Assembly: GCA_014730295.1 (NCBI GenBank)
Contig: WJIN01000132.1
Span: forward strand, 1-25,126
Length of the DNA: 25,126 nt
From: Promethearchaeota archaeon
Lineage (GTDB): Archaea > Asgardarchaeota > Lokiarchaeia > Sigynarchaeales > SOKP01
Reading direction: 5' to 3'
The notes beneath the pieces were generated by a model, which had not been told where the DNA came from, made no database searches, and saw only the letters and a program-made list of their open reading frames with translations. Each line of letters begins with the position of its first letter. Within the stretch, counting starts at the first letter, position 1. The translations under genes were made by a program, and so were the position numbers. Below, piece by piece: positions 1 through 7,877 of the stretch.

Positions 1-187
1 ATATTACACTATTTTCTATATAGTTTTTTCTTGATATTTCGATAAATTTACGCATCTCTTTAGAACTCAAAGCGGAATCTATTCTCATAACCATATGAAT
101 TTTATCAAAATGCTGGTCTTGAGAATATATCTTTCCCACGAGATTTTCCAATAGACAGCTAAGATAAATGAATCTCTTCCTTCCATC
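1..187 (-). other. Possible partial coding fragment running off the left edge
   Basis: Reading the minus strand from 187 to base 1 gives 62 codons without a stop, directly after an in-frame TAA. The frame includes a mixed-composition peptide with the stretch HMVMRIDSALSSKEMRKFIE. The first in-frame ATG is at 94-92 and a GTG lies at 139-137. For such AT-rich DNA a 62-codon open frame is mildly unusual, so this could be the 5' part of a gene continuing leftward or a decayed remnant. I recognise no family. Confidence 0.2.
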
Positions 188-494
188 TTATAATTTATTG
201 TGAATTTGAAAGTGAGTATTAGGTTTGATGAAGCATATTCAATGTATTAAAGTAATTATCATCTCAAGTTAAAAGATGGACTTTTTGATTTTCCACCAGT
301 TATCTTTAGGATGATCTTCAATAACCAGATTCGTACTTCTATATGTAAATAAGGATTTACACAGCATATGCTTTGTTTTGCTTTTTCTATTTCGATTTTC
401 AAATACTTCATTATTATTTCAAATAGAAAAATCATGTATAGTTTTAGTAAAATATTTATAATCTCGTCGTTATAACCAAATATAGGAGAATAAT
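1..494. other. Left-edge region without a convincing complete gene
   Basis: This AT-rich stretch precedes the HEPN gene. The only coding-like signal is an open frame on the minus strand from 187 to the left edge, listed separately. The rest shows no tRNA, repeat array or strong hairpin. An AGGAG at 484-488 lies 6 bases before the ATG at 495 and serves the HEPN gene. Confidence 0.5.
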
Positions 495-902
495 ATGGCG
501 CGTCCTGATGATTGGATAAGACAAGCAGAGAGAGATATTGTACACGCAAAAGAAAGTATAAATATTGAACACTACGAATGGTCCGTATTAGCAGCACAGC
601 AAGGTGCAGAAAAGGCAATTAAGGCTTTACATTATGAGCTTGGAGGGGATCCATGGGGACATTCTATTTTTAAATTCATGGAAAATCTTCCTAAGAGGAT
701 TAAAGTGCCAGAGGAAATAATTAATGCTGCAAAAAACTTGGATAAGCATTACATAACCTCTCGGTATCCAAATGGATTCGCATCGGGGGCACCCGAGGAT
801 TATTATATTGAAAAAGATGCTAAAGAGGCAACTGATTATGGAGAAAAAATACTTAAATTCTGTAAGGATTCGATATCCTCCCTCAGAAAAGAAACTGAAT
901 AA
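495..902 (+). CDS. HEPN-domain protein (PF05168-like), partner of a nucleotidyltransferase
   Basis: The 135-residue protein has the pattern of small archaeal HEPN proteins. It has a helical N-terminus (about 4-50, with WSVLAAQQGAEKAIKAL at 29-45), then the conserved LDKHYITSRYPN segment at 83-94, the GAPEDYY loop near 99-104 and a last helix. HEPN proteins paired with minimal nucleotidyltransferases commonly act as toxin or effector in toxin-antitoxin-like modules. Some are RNases with an R-x4-6-H motif, but I find no such spacing here (only R13-x3-H17), so RNase activity is doubtful. The start is well supported by AGGAG at 484-488. The downstream nucleotidyltransferase gene overlaps or abuts the 3' end, which supports coupled translation. 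Family assignment is firm; the biochemical role is inferred. Confidence 0.85.
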   Translation: MARPDDWIRQAERDIVHAKESINIEHYEWSVLAAQQGAEKAIKALHYELGGDPWGHSIFKFMENLPKRIKVPEEIINAAKNLDKHYITSRYPNGFASGAPEDYYIEKDAKEATDYGEKILKFCKDSISSLRKETE

Positions 903-1203
903 AATTTTGGAAGAAAACGGTGAAGATTTACTTGAATCTGTCCCAAAGATAAAAAAAATTATTTTATTCGGTTCTTATGCAAAAGGAAAACCACATTTTG
1001 GAAGCGATGTTGATTTAGTTTTTATTGTATCAGAACGAACTCCAAATGATTTTGAAAAAATATATGAGAAATTATACAACTTATCTGCGGAATATGAATG
1101 GTCTCCGTTAGTTTATTCAGAGGAACAATTCGAGAACGTGAAGAAAAAATCTAATAATTTTTACGAAGAAATTATGAAAACGGGTAGAATAATATTTCCT
1201 TAA
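838..1203 (+). CDS. Minimal nucleotidyltransferase (MNT), antitoxin-like
   Basis: A small Pol-beta-fold nucleotidyltransferase. With the ATG at 838 it has 121 residues, and the signature GSYAKG (45-50) is followed by SDVD (56-59), the metal-binding pair typical of MNT/KNTase-like proteins. In HEPN/MNT pairs of type VII character the MNT modifies the HEPN partner, for example by AMP transfer; that role here is inferred from neighbourhood. The start is uncertain: ATG 838 has a GAGG at 825-828 but overlaps the HEPN gene by 65 bases. ATGs at 817 and 772 would overlap more, and a TTG at 907 just after the HEPN stop would give a shorter protein that still keeps the signature. All options stop at 1203. 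Confidence 0.8.
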   Translation: MEKKYLNSVRIRYPPSEKKLNKILEENGEDLLESVPKIKKIILFGSYAKGKPHFGSDVDLVFIVSERTPNDFEKIYEKLYNLSAEYEWSPLVYSEEQFENVKKKSNNFYEEIMKTGRIIFP

Positions 1204-1821
1204 AATTGGAATGTTTACCACCCACTTTAAAAGATGATTTTTGTCTAGCTATTTATTATCTCAGCACTCATTTTCTATTGGGTATTTCAGATAGAATCTA
1301 TTGATTTAATCACACTCATTAAATCTTAATTTGTATCAGGACAATAATTCTCTTATTAAACATTTTCTAAAAGACTTTCAATGATAAGCCTGGGATGAGA
1401 AAAGAGATCCATCATCTCATAAACCCGAATTGTATTAAACATTTTTCAATAAAAGCTTAAAGTTTATAAAAGATGTATAAGTGTTTTTAACAATTTTCAG
1501 CCTATGCTATTTCCTCTGAAAACTGTTAACCTTGAGAAAATATTTATTAAACAAATATCATTAAAATAGATAATATTTAAACAAATTATAGAACACGTAA
1601 AGAAATTCTCATACTTTCGAAAAACTTCATCTAGAGCCAAAATCGAACGATCTTTAGGAAATGGATGTTTCCCAAGAGAAAACTTAATATGTGAATATCG
1701 AATATATATTCATAAAATACAAACTCGATAGATGAAAGCGAAGGAATAGAATTTCTTGAAATTTATCGAAAATACGATAAAGATTTAATTATAATAATTA
1801 CTTAAAAACGAATGAATTAAA
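1204..1821. other. Long AT-rich intergenic region
   Basis: These 618 bases carry no supported gene. A 53-codon open stretch without a Met (1570-1731, plus) was examined and not accepted as a gene. I see no tRNA, no repeat array and no strong hairpin. The last 40 bases, AT-rich before ATG 1822, presumably contain the promoter of the citrate-synthase-like gene, but no clear TATA box or Shine-Dalgarno can be singled out. Confidence 0.5.
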
Positions 1822-3138
1822 ATGGACAATAGAATAAGAATACTGGACGTTACTAACCGAGACGGGGTGCAAACCAGCCGTTTAGGATTGGCAAAAATAG
1901 AAAAAACCGTTATTAATATTCTCCTCAACCAAATGGGGGTGTATCAGAGCGAATTTGGATTTCCGACCACACTTCACGAGACGAATTATATCAACGCGAA
2001 TCTTGAATTAGCCCGAATTGGCGTATTAGATCCCATTATTTTGGAAGGCTGGGTTAGAGCGGTTGCGTCTGATGTAGAAAAGGCTGTGGAGCTTACAAGA
2101 GTAGAACACTTGAACGTATCAATATCCACATCCAATCAAATGATTCAAGGCAAATTTCAAGGCAAATACGACAGAGATGATGTAATAAATTTAATGACAG
2201 AAGCCGTGTCTCGTGCCAAAGAGTTAGGGATTAAAACGATCGGTGTAAATGCCGAGGATGCCAGTAGAACCGATATGGATTTCTTAATAAAATTTGGAAA
2301 CGCTGCTCGGAAAGCAGGTGCGGATCGGATCCGTTATTGCGACACCTTGGGCTATGAACGTGCGTTTCGAATACATTTCCGATGTAAAGAATTAGCCAGT
2401 GCCGTAGAAATACCTATCGAATTACACACACATAATGATTTAGGGATGGCCGTCGCAACGGCAATTGAAGGTGCGAAAGGAGTTGTAGAAGAAGGTCAAG
2501 ACGCCTATATTAATACTACGGTAAACGGAATGGGTGAAAGAGCTGGGAATTGTGATTTAGTAACCACTCTATTGGCGTTAAAGCATGGAGCGGACTTTGA
2601 TGAGCTTGGATTACTTGATCCAAATTTAGACCTTAGTAAGGCGTGGCAAATAGCAAAATATGCGGAGCACAGTTTTGGTGTTCCTATTCCTGTGAATCAA
2701 GTTGGGGTGGGAGAAAATATGTTTGCGCATGAATCTGGAATCCATGCGGATGGAATGTTGAAAGACCATGACACCTATGAATTATACGATTTTCATGAAT
2801 TAGGAAGAGGAGAGAAGATCCTCGTTGAGACTGGAAGGAAAATTACCACGGGTGAATATAGCGGAATCTCCGCCATGAAACATGTCTACGGAAACTTTAA
2901 TTTAGAATTCAAGAACGAAGAAGAAGCGAGACAAATATTAGAATTATGTAGATTTGCCAACGTTCAAAAGCAAAAACCATTAACGAAGGAAGAATTCATA
3001 CTATTAGCACAACATCCTAAGATCTGCCATACACTTCTTAAAATGGAGCCACCTTCGATTTCGATCTTTAAACCCTACATAAAATACAATGGCAAAGAAA
3101 CTAAAACCGAAGAAGAATATCTCACGAAAGAGCAATAG
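1822..3138 (+). CDS. Homocitrate-synthase-family enzyme, probable (Re)-citrate synthase
   Basis: A 438-residue DRE-TIM metallolyase condensing an acyl-CoA with a 2-oxo acid. Visible landmarks are TNRDGVQTSR (11-20, metal-binding Asp in RDG), the ELHTHNDLGMA segment with metal ligands H202 and H204, the glycine-rich NGMGERAGN (235-243), and FAHESGIHADG with H305, E306 and H310. The combination TNRDGVQT, QSEFGFPTT (42-50) and GEYSGIS near the C-terminal part matches, from memory, the (Re)-citrate synthase branch found in strict anaerobes such as Clostridium kluyveri, rather than isopropylmalate synthase (no LeuA regulatory domain; length fits). Its role would then be oxaloacetate plus acetyl-CoA to citrate in the cytoplasm. 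The alternative is homocitrate synthase. It is a single-gene unit with long flanking spacers. Confidence 0.8.
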   Translation: MDNRIRILDVTNRDGVQTSRLGLAKIEKTVINILLNQMGVYQSEFGFPTTLHETNYINANLELARIGVLDPIILEGWVRAVASDVEKAVELTRVEHLNVSISTSNQMIQGKFQGKYDRDDVINLMTEAVSRAKELGIKTIGVNAEDASRTDMDFLIKFGNAARKAGADRIRYCDTLGYERAFRIHFRCKELASAVEIPIELHTHNDLGMAVATAIEGAKGVVEEGQDAYINTTVNGMGERAGNCDLVTTLLALKHGADFDELGLLDPNLDLSKAWQIAKYAEHSFGVPIPVNQVGVGENMFAHESGIHADGMLKDHDTYELYDFHELGRGEKILVETGRKITTGEYSGISAMKHVYGNFNLEFKNEEEARQILELCRFANVQKQKPLTKEEFILLAQHPKICHTLLKMEPPSISIFKPYIKYNGKETKTEEEYLTKEQ

Positions 3139-3418
3139 TTTCAAAAAAAAATCTCTAATAGCCTTAAATTTTTCATAAATTCTACTTTTATATTTTATTT
3201 AATAAGCAATTTTATTTTTGATCTTAGTCTATTTCATCCAAATTTCTATTTCGTCAACGATTTTGAAGAAAACTACGAATTCAGCTTCTCTCTTTAAATT
3301 GAGATTTTATGCTGAATATTCGAAATAAAGACCAATAATAATATTTAAATTCATAACAAAACATATAGATATTTACGGTTTTTGAAAAAAATCAAAAAAA
3401 TCAAGTTGAGATTAGATA

Positions 3419-5146
3419 ATGCAAAGTGAGAAATCTCCGTATTTAGCAAGGATTTGGCGGAAACATTACGATAATTATGTCAAGGAGGATTTAGAGTTTG
3501 AGGTTAGATCACTCGCAGACATTCTTAGAGACTCTGTGAAAAATTATCCCGAGAGTCTGGTCTACGAATTTATGGGAACGACAGCTACATATCAAGAATT
3601 TGAAAAAAATGTCATAGCATTTGCAAATTTCCTCGCAGAAAATGGACTGAAAAAAGGCGATAAAATCGCTATTAACTTACCTAATTGCCCCCAGTTTCTT
3701 ATTGCACTTTTCGGAGCATTTTATGCAGGTGTGGTGGTTTCTGGACTAAACTTTCTCCTCCAACCTAATGAAATAATTTATCAGCTTTCGGATTGTGAAG
3801 CCAAGGCGATAGTTACCATGGATTCCTTTTATGAGGAGAATGTGCGGAAAGCTCTTGTGAGTGGAAAAACTCGGGTTGAATCAATTATCACCACAAATAT
3901 TTCCGATCTGATGGATATTAGCGGAATTAAGAAAGCTCTGGGAAAGCTTCTCAAGAAAATTCCCACGGGCAAAATTGAGCCCATTGATGGAATGAAATTA
4001 TTAAAATTCCCGGAAATTTTACGCAGTTATTCTAATAGCACGCCACCGGATGTAAAGGTGAATCCCAAAGAAGACTTAGCATTTCTTCAGTATACGGGAG
4101 GAACTACGGGACCCCCTAAGGGGGCGATGCTGACGCATTTTAATGAAGTGGCCAATATTGACCAAGTGACTCATTGGTGGGAAGTCGATGCACGAAGAGG
4201 AAAAGATATATTTATCTCTGGATTTCCGTTTTTCCATCTTGCGGGAATGTTTATGAATCTCGGAGCGATTGCCTATGCTGGAACACAGCTATTAATACCT
4301 AATCCACGCGACACCGAGCATATTGTCAAATTATTGAAACAATGGAAGCCCGATATTATGGTAAATGTACCCACCTTGTATTTGATGTTGTTAAATGAAC
4401 CGGAATTCAAAGAAATGGATTTGAGTAGCATCCGTGTTTATGTTTCAGGAGCCGCACCTTTTCCCGCTGAGAGTATCAATAAATTTGAACAGATTGTCGG
4501 AGAACATAAGCTTCTCGAAGTCTATGGAATGACCGAAGCCTCACCTATCGTAACCATGAACCCTTATCAAGGAAAGCGAAAGATTGGAAAAGTCGGACTT
4601 CCTATATCAAACACCTTAGTAAAAATAGTTAATGTGGAGCGAAAAGAGCAAGAAGTTCCCATCGGAGAGGCTGGAGAGATCGCAATTAAAGGCCCCCAGA
4701 TCTTTCAAGGATACTGGAATAAACCGAAGGAAACTGAACATGCACTCAGAGATGGCTGGTTTTATACTGGCGATGTCGGGATCATGGATGAGGATGGTCA
4801 TTTAAAGATTGTTGATAGGACGAAAGATATGATTAATGTGTCAGGTTTCAAAGTCTTTAGTGTAGAAGTGGATAATAAGATGGTTAAACATCCTGCAATC
4901 CAATTGGCATCCACGATTGGAATTCCAGATCCAGATCGCCCAGGTTCTGAAATGGTAAAATTATATGTGTTATTGGAGGAGAGCTATTCTGTAAATGAAC
5001 AACTTAAAGAGGACATTCGACTTTTTGCTGAGGAAAATTTAGCGCGCTACAAAGTTCCAAAGATTATTGAAATCGTCGAAGAGATTCCTCTAACCACGGT
5101 TGGCAAAATAGATAAGAAAGCACTGAGAGCGCTAGAGCCAAAGTAA
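3419..5146 (+). CDS. AMP-forming acyl-CoA synthetase (fatty-acid--CoA ligase family)
   Basis: A 575-residue ANL-superfamily enzyme that activates a carboxylic acid through an acyl-AMP and transfers it to CoA. The core motifs are in order: the P-loop-like YTGGTTGPPKG (225-235), VYGMTEAS (368-375), FYTGDVG (448-454) and the C-terminal TTVGKIDKKALR (559-570), with the conserved acyl-adenylation lysine at K563. Length and motifs fit medium/long-chain acyl-CoA ligases (FadD type), but chain length cannot be read from sequence. No signal peptide or membrane helix is present, so it should be cytoplasmic. It lies upstream of an acyl-CoA dehydrogenase and a crotonase-family gene on the same strand, which supports a role in fatty or organic acid activation. 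A T-run terminator follows, so it is probably transcribed alone. Confidence 0.92.
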   Translation: MQSEKSPYLARIWRKHYDNYVKEDLEFEVRSLADILRDSVKNYPESLVYEFMGTTATYQEFEKNVIAFANFLAENGLKKGDKIAINLPNCPQFLIALFGAFYAGVVVSGLNFLLQPNEIIYQLSDCEAKAIVTMDSFYEENVRKALVSGKTRVESIITTNISDLMDISGIKKALGKLLKKIPTGKIEPIDGMKLLKFPEILRSYSNSTPPDVKVNPKEDLAFLQYTGGTTGPPKGAMLTHFNEVANIDQVTHWWEVDARRGKDIFISGFPFFHLAGMFMNLGAIAYAGTQLLIPNPRDTEHIVKLLKQWKPDIMVNVPTLYLMLLNEPEFKEMDLSSIRVYVSGAAPFPAESINKFEQIVGEHKLLEVYGMTEASPIVTMNPYQGKRKIGKVGLPISNTLVKIVNVERKEQEVPIGEAGEIAIKGPQIFQGYWNKPKETEHALRDGWFYTGDVGIMDEDGHLKIVDRTKDMINVSGFKVFSVEVDNKMVKHPAIQLASTIGIPDPDRPGSEMVKLYVLLEESYSVNEQLKEDIRLFAEENLARYKVPKIIEIVEEIPLTTVGKIDKKALRALEPK

Positions 5147-5175
5147 ATTTAAAATTTCATTCTAATTTTCATTCA

Positions 5176-5195
5176 TTTTTTTTCTGTGTGTTTTT
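5176..5195 (+). terminator. T-run terminator after acyl-CoA synthetase gene
   Basis: Eight consecutive T at 5176-5183 and five T at 5191-5195 lie 30-50 bases after the stop codon and have no stem-loop. This is the usual form of an archaeal intrinsic terminator. Confidence 0.5.
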
Positions 5196-5261
5196 CCTTG
5201 AGTAATAAAATTATTTTAAGACTTTTATTCAATTATTAGGTATATGATTCAAAAAAAAAAA

Positions 5262-5270
5262 AATATATAC
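5262..5270 (+). promoter_or_regulatory. Putative TATA box of acyl-CoA dehydrogenase gene
   Basis: AATATATAC follows a 13-base A-run (from 5251) and lies about 16-24 bases before ATG 5286. That spacing would give a leaderless or nearly leaderless transcript. This is inferred from sequence pattern only. Confidence 0.3.
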
Positions 5271-5285
5271 AGTAGTGATACATAA

Positions 5286-6569
5286 ATGGTAGGAACAGAT
5301 GAATTTGTTCAGTGTATTAATGATGAAATTTTGGAAAAATTAAGTTTGAGAAACCGCTATAATTTTCTCAATATCAATTTGATGAGCATTTTAAAACCGA
5401 AATATATGAATTTTCTTAGAGAAGCCCAAAATTTCTATGTAAAGTTTGAAAAACAGAATAATATCACTCATACGGAAGACTTTTATGAATGGATTCCCAA
5501 AATAGGGGCGCAAGGATTAATTACGAGGGTAAATCCATTTGTGGATGCGGGATTAGATCTTGAACCAAATGGGATGGTGGCTGAATTTATGAGAGTCCTC
5601 GCAACGGATTTTTTTGACCCCCAACTCGCGATGGGGATGGGAGCGACTGTGTTGGCTGTGAATCCCTTAGTCCTCCATCATGAAGATATTGACATCCGTT
5701 TACAGGCGCTTAAAGAATTGGTCACTGGAGAAAAAATCGGGTGTATATGTATTACAGAACCAGAAAGAGGATCTGATGCGGTTCATATGCTCACGACAGC
5801 TGATGAACAGGAAGATGGAAGCTATATCTTAAATGGAGAAAAGATCTATCAAACCAACGGAACGAAGGCTGATTGGGCCGTTATTTATGCCGTTACCGAA
5901 AAGAACAATGGAAATACGATGGGACAATTTTTAGTCGATACTACATGGGATGGATGGAAAGCTGAACGTGTCAATATTCCTTGGACGCCTCGAATGCATG
6001 TAGGCAAAGAGACATTTACCAATCTTCGGGTTCCGAAAGAATATGTGTTGGGTGGACCCGGTAAGGGACGAGAACATCTATTTGAGGGTTTAAATTTAGA
6101 ACGATTAGGTATCGTAATCCTCAATATCGCTGAAGCTTGGAACGCACTTTCACATGCTGTGATTTATTGCAACATGCGCGAGCAATTTGACCAAGCAATT
6201 TTAAAGTATCAAGGTGTGGGATTCCCCCTGGGCGATCAATGGGCAAAAACGATGAATATGACCTTAGCTGCTCTTCATATTTGCCAAATTGTGGATGAAA
6301 AACTAGAACAACATAATGGAACTCTCCCTAAACAATTAAATCTCGCCCTTGGGGCAAATGCATCTCAATTGAAATCACAGAGTGCAAAATTATCCGAACG
6401 GGTATGCTATGAATGCGCAAATCTAATGGGCGGAGCAGGTGCGTGTGATAACACTCTAATGCATGATTTATTAGGGATCTCGAGGATACAAGAGATGGGT
6501 GGAGGTACACGGCAAATCCAGCAATATATTATGTCTTTAGCATTGCGAAAAATCTTTAAAATGATATAG
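5286..6569 (+). CDS. Acyl-CoA dehydrogenase (isovaleryl/long-chain type catalytic Glu)
   Basis: A 427-residue FAD-dependent acyl-CoA dehydrogenase oxidising acyl-CoA to 2-enoyl-CoA. The landmarks are ITEPERGSDA (156-165), NGEKIYQTNGTKADW (183-197), the R-x-Q-F-type FAD contact NMREQFDQAI (296-305) and GGGTRQIQQ (405-413). The position of the medium-chain enzyme's catalytic Glu is Gly here (G406). E272 in GLNLERL instead matches the relocated base of isovaleryl-CoA and long-chain dehydrogenases (GLDLERL), so the enzyme should be active. The N-terminus is about 30 residues longer than usual. ATG 5382 or 5406 are alternative starts, although 5286 has a plausible TATA element. The electron acceptor (ETF) is not encoded nearby. 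Substrate is unknown; branched or long acyl chains are suggested only by the Glu position. Confidence 0.9.
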   Translation: MVGTDEFVQCINDEILEKLSLRNRYNFLNINLMSILKPKYMNFLREAQNFYVKFEKQNNITHTEDFYEWIPKIGAQGLITRVNPFVDAGLDLEPNGMVAEFMRVLATDFFDPQLAMGMGATVLAVNPLVLHHEDIDIRLQALKELVTGEKIGCICITEPERGSDAVHMLTTADEQEDGSYILNGEKIYQTNGTKADWAVIYAVTEKNNGNTMGQFLVDTTWDGWKAERVNIPWTPRMHVGKETFTNLRVPKEYVLGGPGKGREHLFEGLNLERLGIVILNIAEAWNALSHAVIYCNMREQFDQAILKYQGVGFPLGDQWAKTMNMTLAALHICQIVDEKLEQHNGTLPKQLNLALGANASQLKSQSAKLSERVCYECANLMGGAGACDNTLMHDLLGISRIQEMGGGTRQIQQYIMSLALRKIFKMI

Positions 6570-6615
6570 GTTCTCCTATAAAAAAATTTGAATTCTCTGC
6601 TAAATTTATTTAGCT

Positions 6616-6951
6616 ATGATTAAGAAAAAAATTGATGATGTAGAGAATGAGGTTGTCACTAAGGCAAATTCAACTCAGACTACGGTTCGATGGTTAATTA
6701 CCAAAGATGACGGTCCGACGCATTTTGCGACGCGTAGATTTGAGATCCAACCCGGCGGTGAGGTCGGACTTCATCAACATACTGAAGAACATCATATCTA
6801 TGTTTTAGAGGGAGAGGCTGGGTTTTATAATAAGGATGGTTTTAAATTTGCCGCAAAGAGAGATGAGGTAATCTTTATCCCACCTAATGAACCCCACAGC
6901 ATAAAAAATGATAGTGATAAGATATTTTCCTTTATTTGTATCATACCTTAA
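6616..6951 (+). CDS. Small single-domain cupin
   Basis: This 111-residue protein is one conserved beta-barrel cupin. Motif 1 reads GGEVGLHQHTEEHHIYVLEG (47-66), with H53 and H55 as metal ligands and a His (H59/H60) where many cupins have Glu. Motif 2 is EVIFIPPNEPHSIKN (84-98), with H94. A bound divalent metal is therefore likely. Such stand-alone cupins range from small-molecule enzymes to sensors, and no substrate can be inferred. It starts 47 bases after the acyl-CoA dehydrogenase stop, close enough to be co-transcribed, although the first half of that spacer is pyrimidine-containing AT-rich DNA. A T-rich tract follows its stop. Confidence 0.88.
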   Translation: MIKKKIDDVENEVVTKANSTQTTVRWLITKDDGPTHFATRRFEIQPGGEVGLHQHTEEHHIYVLEGEAGFYNKDGFKFAAKRDEVIFIPPNEPHSIKNDSDKIFSFICIIP

Positions 6952-6969
6952 TTAAAATAGGACTAAATC

Positions 6970-6980
6970 TTTTTCTTTTT
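6970..6980 (+). terminator. T-rich terminator after cupin gene
   Basis: Two runs of five T separated by one C lie about 19 bases after the cupin stop. On the opposite strand, the A-rich 6990-7005 segment gives T-runs that could end the convergent membrane-protein transcript. Confidence 0.4.
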
Positions 6981-7009
6981 ATTTCTTACTAAAAAAGAAG
7001 GAAAAATAG

Positions 7010-7738
7010 TTATTTAGAAAAGATTTCTACGAAATTGATTACCGCGTAAGAAAAGAGGACTAATCCAGAAATTTTGAATATTAATGACAAGAAATATATA
7101 ACTATCCGAATACCTGGAAGCAAGCTGTCCAATGCTGCTACTATCGTTTCAACGAGAATATTTGCTCCGATCGCGTATATTATTACACCAACCGCGATTA
7201 GATATGCGGGCTTCTTGAATTCAGCCGCCTTCTTTCCAATGTATAGAAATAATATGGGAAGTATTATCGCAATAATGTTGATAAAAAACAACAAGAACGA
7301 TACTAATTGAAATTCGCTTGCAGAAGTGACTGGGAAAATGAAAACTATGAATGCTATTAAAACTATGATATAGCTAAAAATACCTTTGAATTTGAATTTT
7401 AATATGCTCCTATCTACGATAAACAACACCCACCCATACCCAAGAGCGCTGATTAGCACACCAATTTTCCAAAAGAATGTATTCGGATTCACATGATAGA
7501 GCGCTGGGTTCAAATTAGTGAGAACGAAATCAAAAATAGAATAGAATAGCCGCGAGAGAAACAAACATATGAGTAATAAAAACACACTAAATATGAAACT
7601 AAACAAGGAAAATTGTCCTGTCTCCTTTCTCCGTAGATATATTTTATAGCCCAAATAGCTTGCGGTTAAAAATTTCACACATAAGAGTATTATTGTCAAA
7701 ATGAGAGAAGTACCATACTCAAGTGGTGTTATGCTCAT
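7010..7738 (-). CDS. Seven-TM integral membrane protein, unknown function
   Basis: From the ATG at 7738 the protein has 242 residues with seven hydrophobic segments: roughly 10-35, 45-70, 88-110, 120-138, 145-170, 180-205 and 212-236. There are few charged residues outside a short basic loop after the first helix (KIYLRRKETG). There is no signal peptide and no recognised catalytic motif. An in-frame TTG at 7762 would add eight residues, but nothing recommends it over the ATG, which has the motif-free AT-rich leader typical here. It is transcribed against the cupin and divergently from the crotonase gene. Archaeal 7-TM proteins of this simple type are often lineage-specific, and I do not recognise the family. 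A receptor-like or sensor role would be guesswork. Confidence 0.75.
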   Translation of the reverse strand: MSITPLEYGTSLILTIILLCVKFLTASYLGYKIYLRRKETGQFSLFSFIFSVFLLLICLFLSRLFYSIFDFVLTNLNPALYHVNPNTFFWKIGVLISALGYGWVLFIVDRSILKFKFKGIFSYIIVLIAFIVFIFPVTSASEFQLVSFLLFFINIIAIILPILFLYIGKKAAEFKKPAYLIAVGVIIYAIGANILVETIVAALDSLLPGIRIVIYFLSLIFKISGLVLFSYAVINFVEIFSK

Positions 7739-7877
7739 ATTAAATACACGTGGTATTTTCAATAAAAACCTTTTTAGTCTACAATTGATGTATGAGAAAT
7801 AGTTATATAGATTAAGAACTAAAAAATCAGTATGAGTAAATAATTATCTCTATTAAAATACTTTAACTAATCATATT

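Noticed and set aside
259..618. 119-codon minus-strand frame before and into the HEPN gene
   Set aside because: It overlaps the confident HEPN gene antisense, is compositionally biased (Ile/Leu-rich from AT-rich DNA), and shows no family motif.
263..1243. Similar short words (TTAAAAGATG near 266 and 1225) flanking the HEPN/MNT pair as possible target-site or att repeats
   Set aside because: The match is only about 10 bases in AT-rich DNA with mismatches beyond; no integrase or tRNA is nearby.
1570..1731. 53-codon open frame in the long spacer after the MNT gene, without a Met
   Set aside because: It has no start codon or ribosome binding site and no recognisable motif; a loose transposase-like look could not be supported.
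5251..5263. 13-base A-run as an assembly artefact or slippery site
   Set aside because: It is intergenic, next to a plausible TATA box, and affects no reading frame.
6495..6520. Apparent loss of the acyl-CoA dehydrogenase catalytic Glu (GGGT instead of xEGT)
   Set aside because: The isovaleryl/long-chain subfamily carries the base elsewhere, and E272 in GLNLERL fills that role, so the enzyme is not called inactive.
7739..7762. Upstream TTG start extending the seven-TM protein by eight residues
   Set aside because: There is no ribosome binding site for TTG 7762, and ATG 7738 gives a normal N-terminus just before the first helix.
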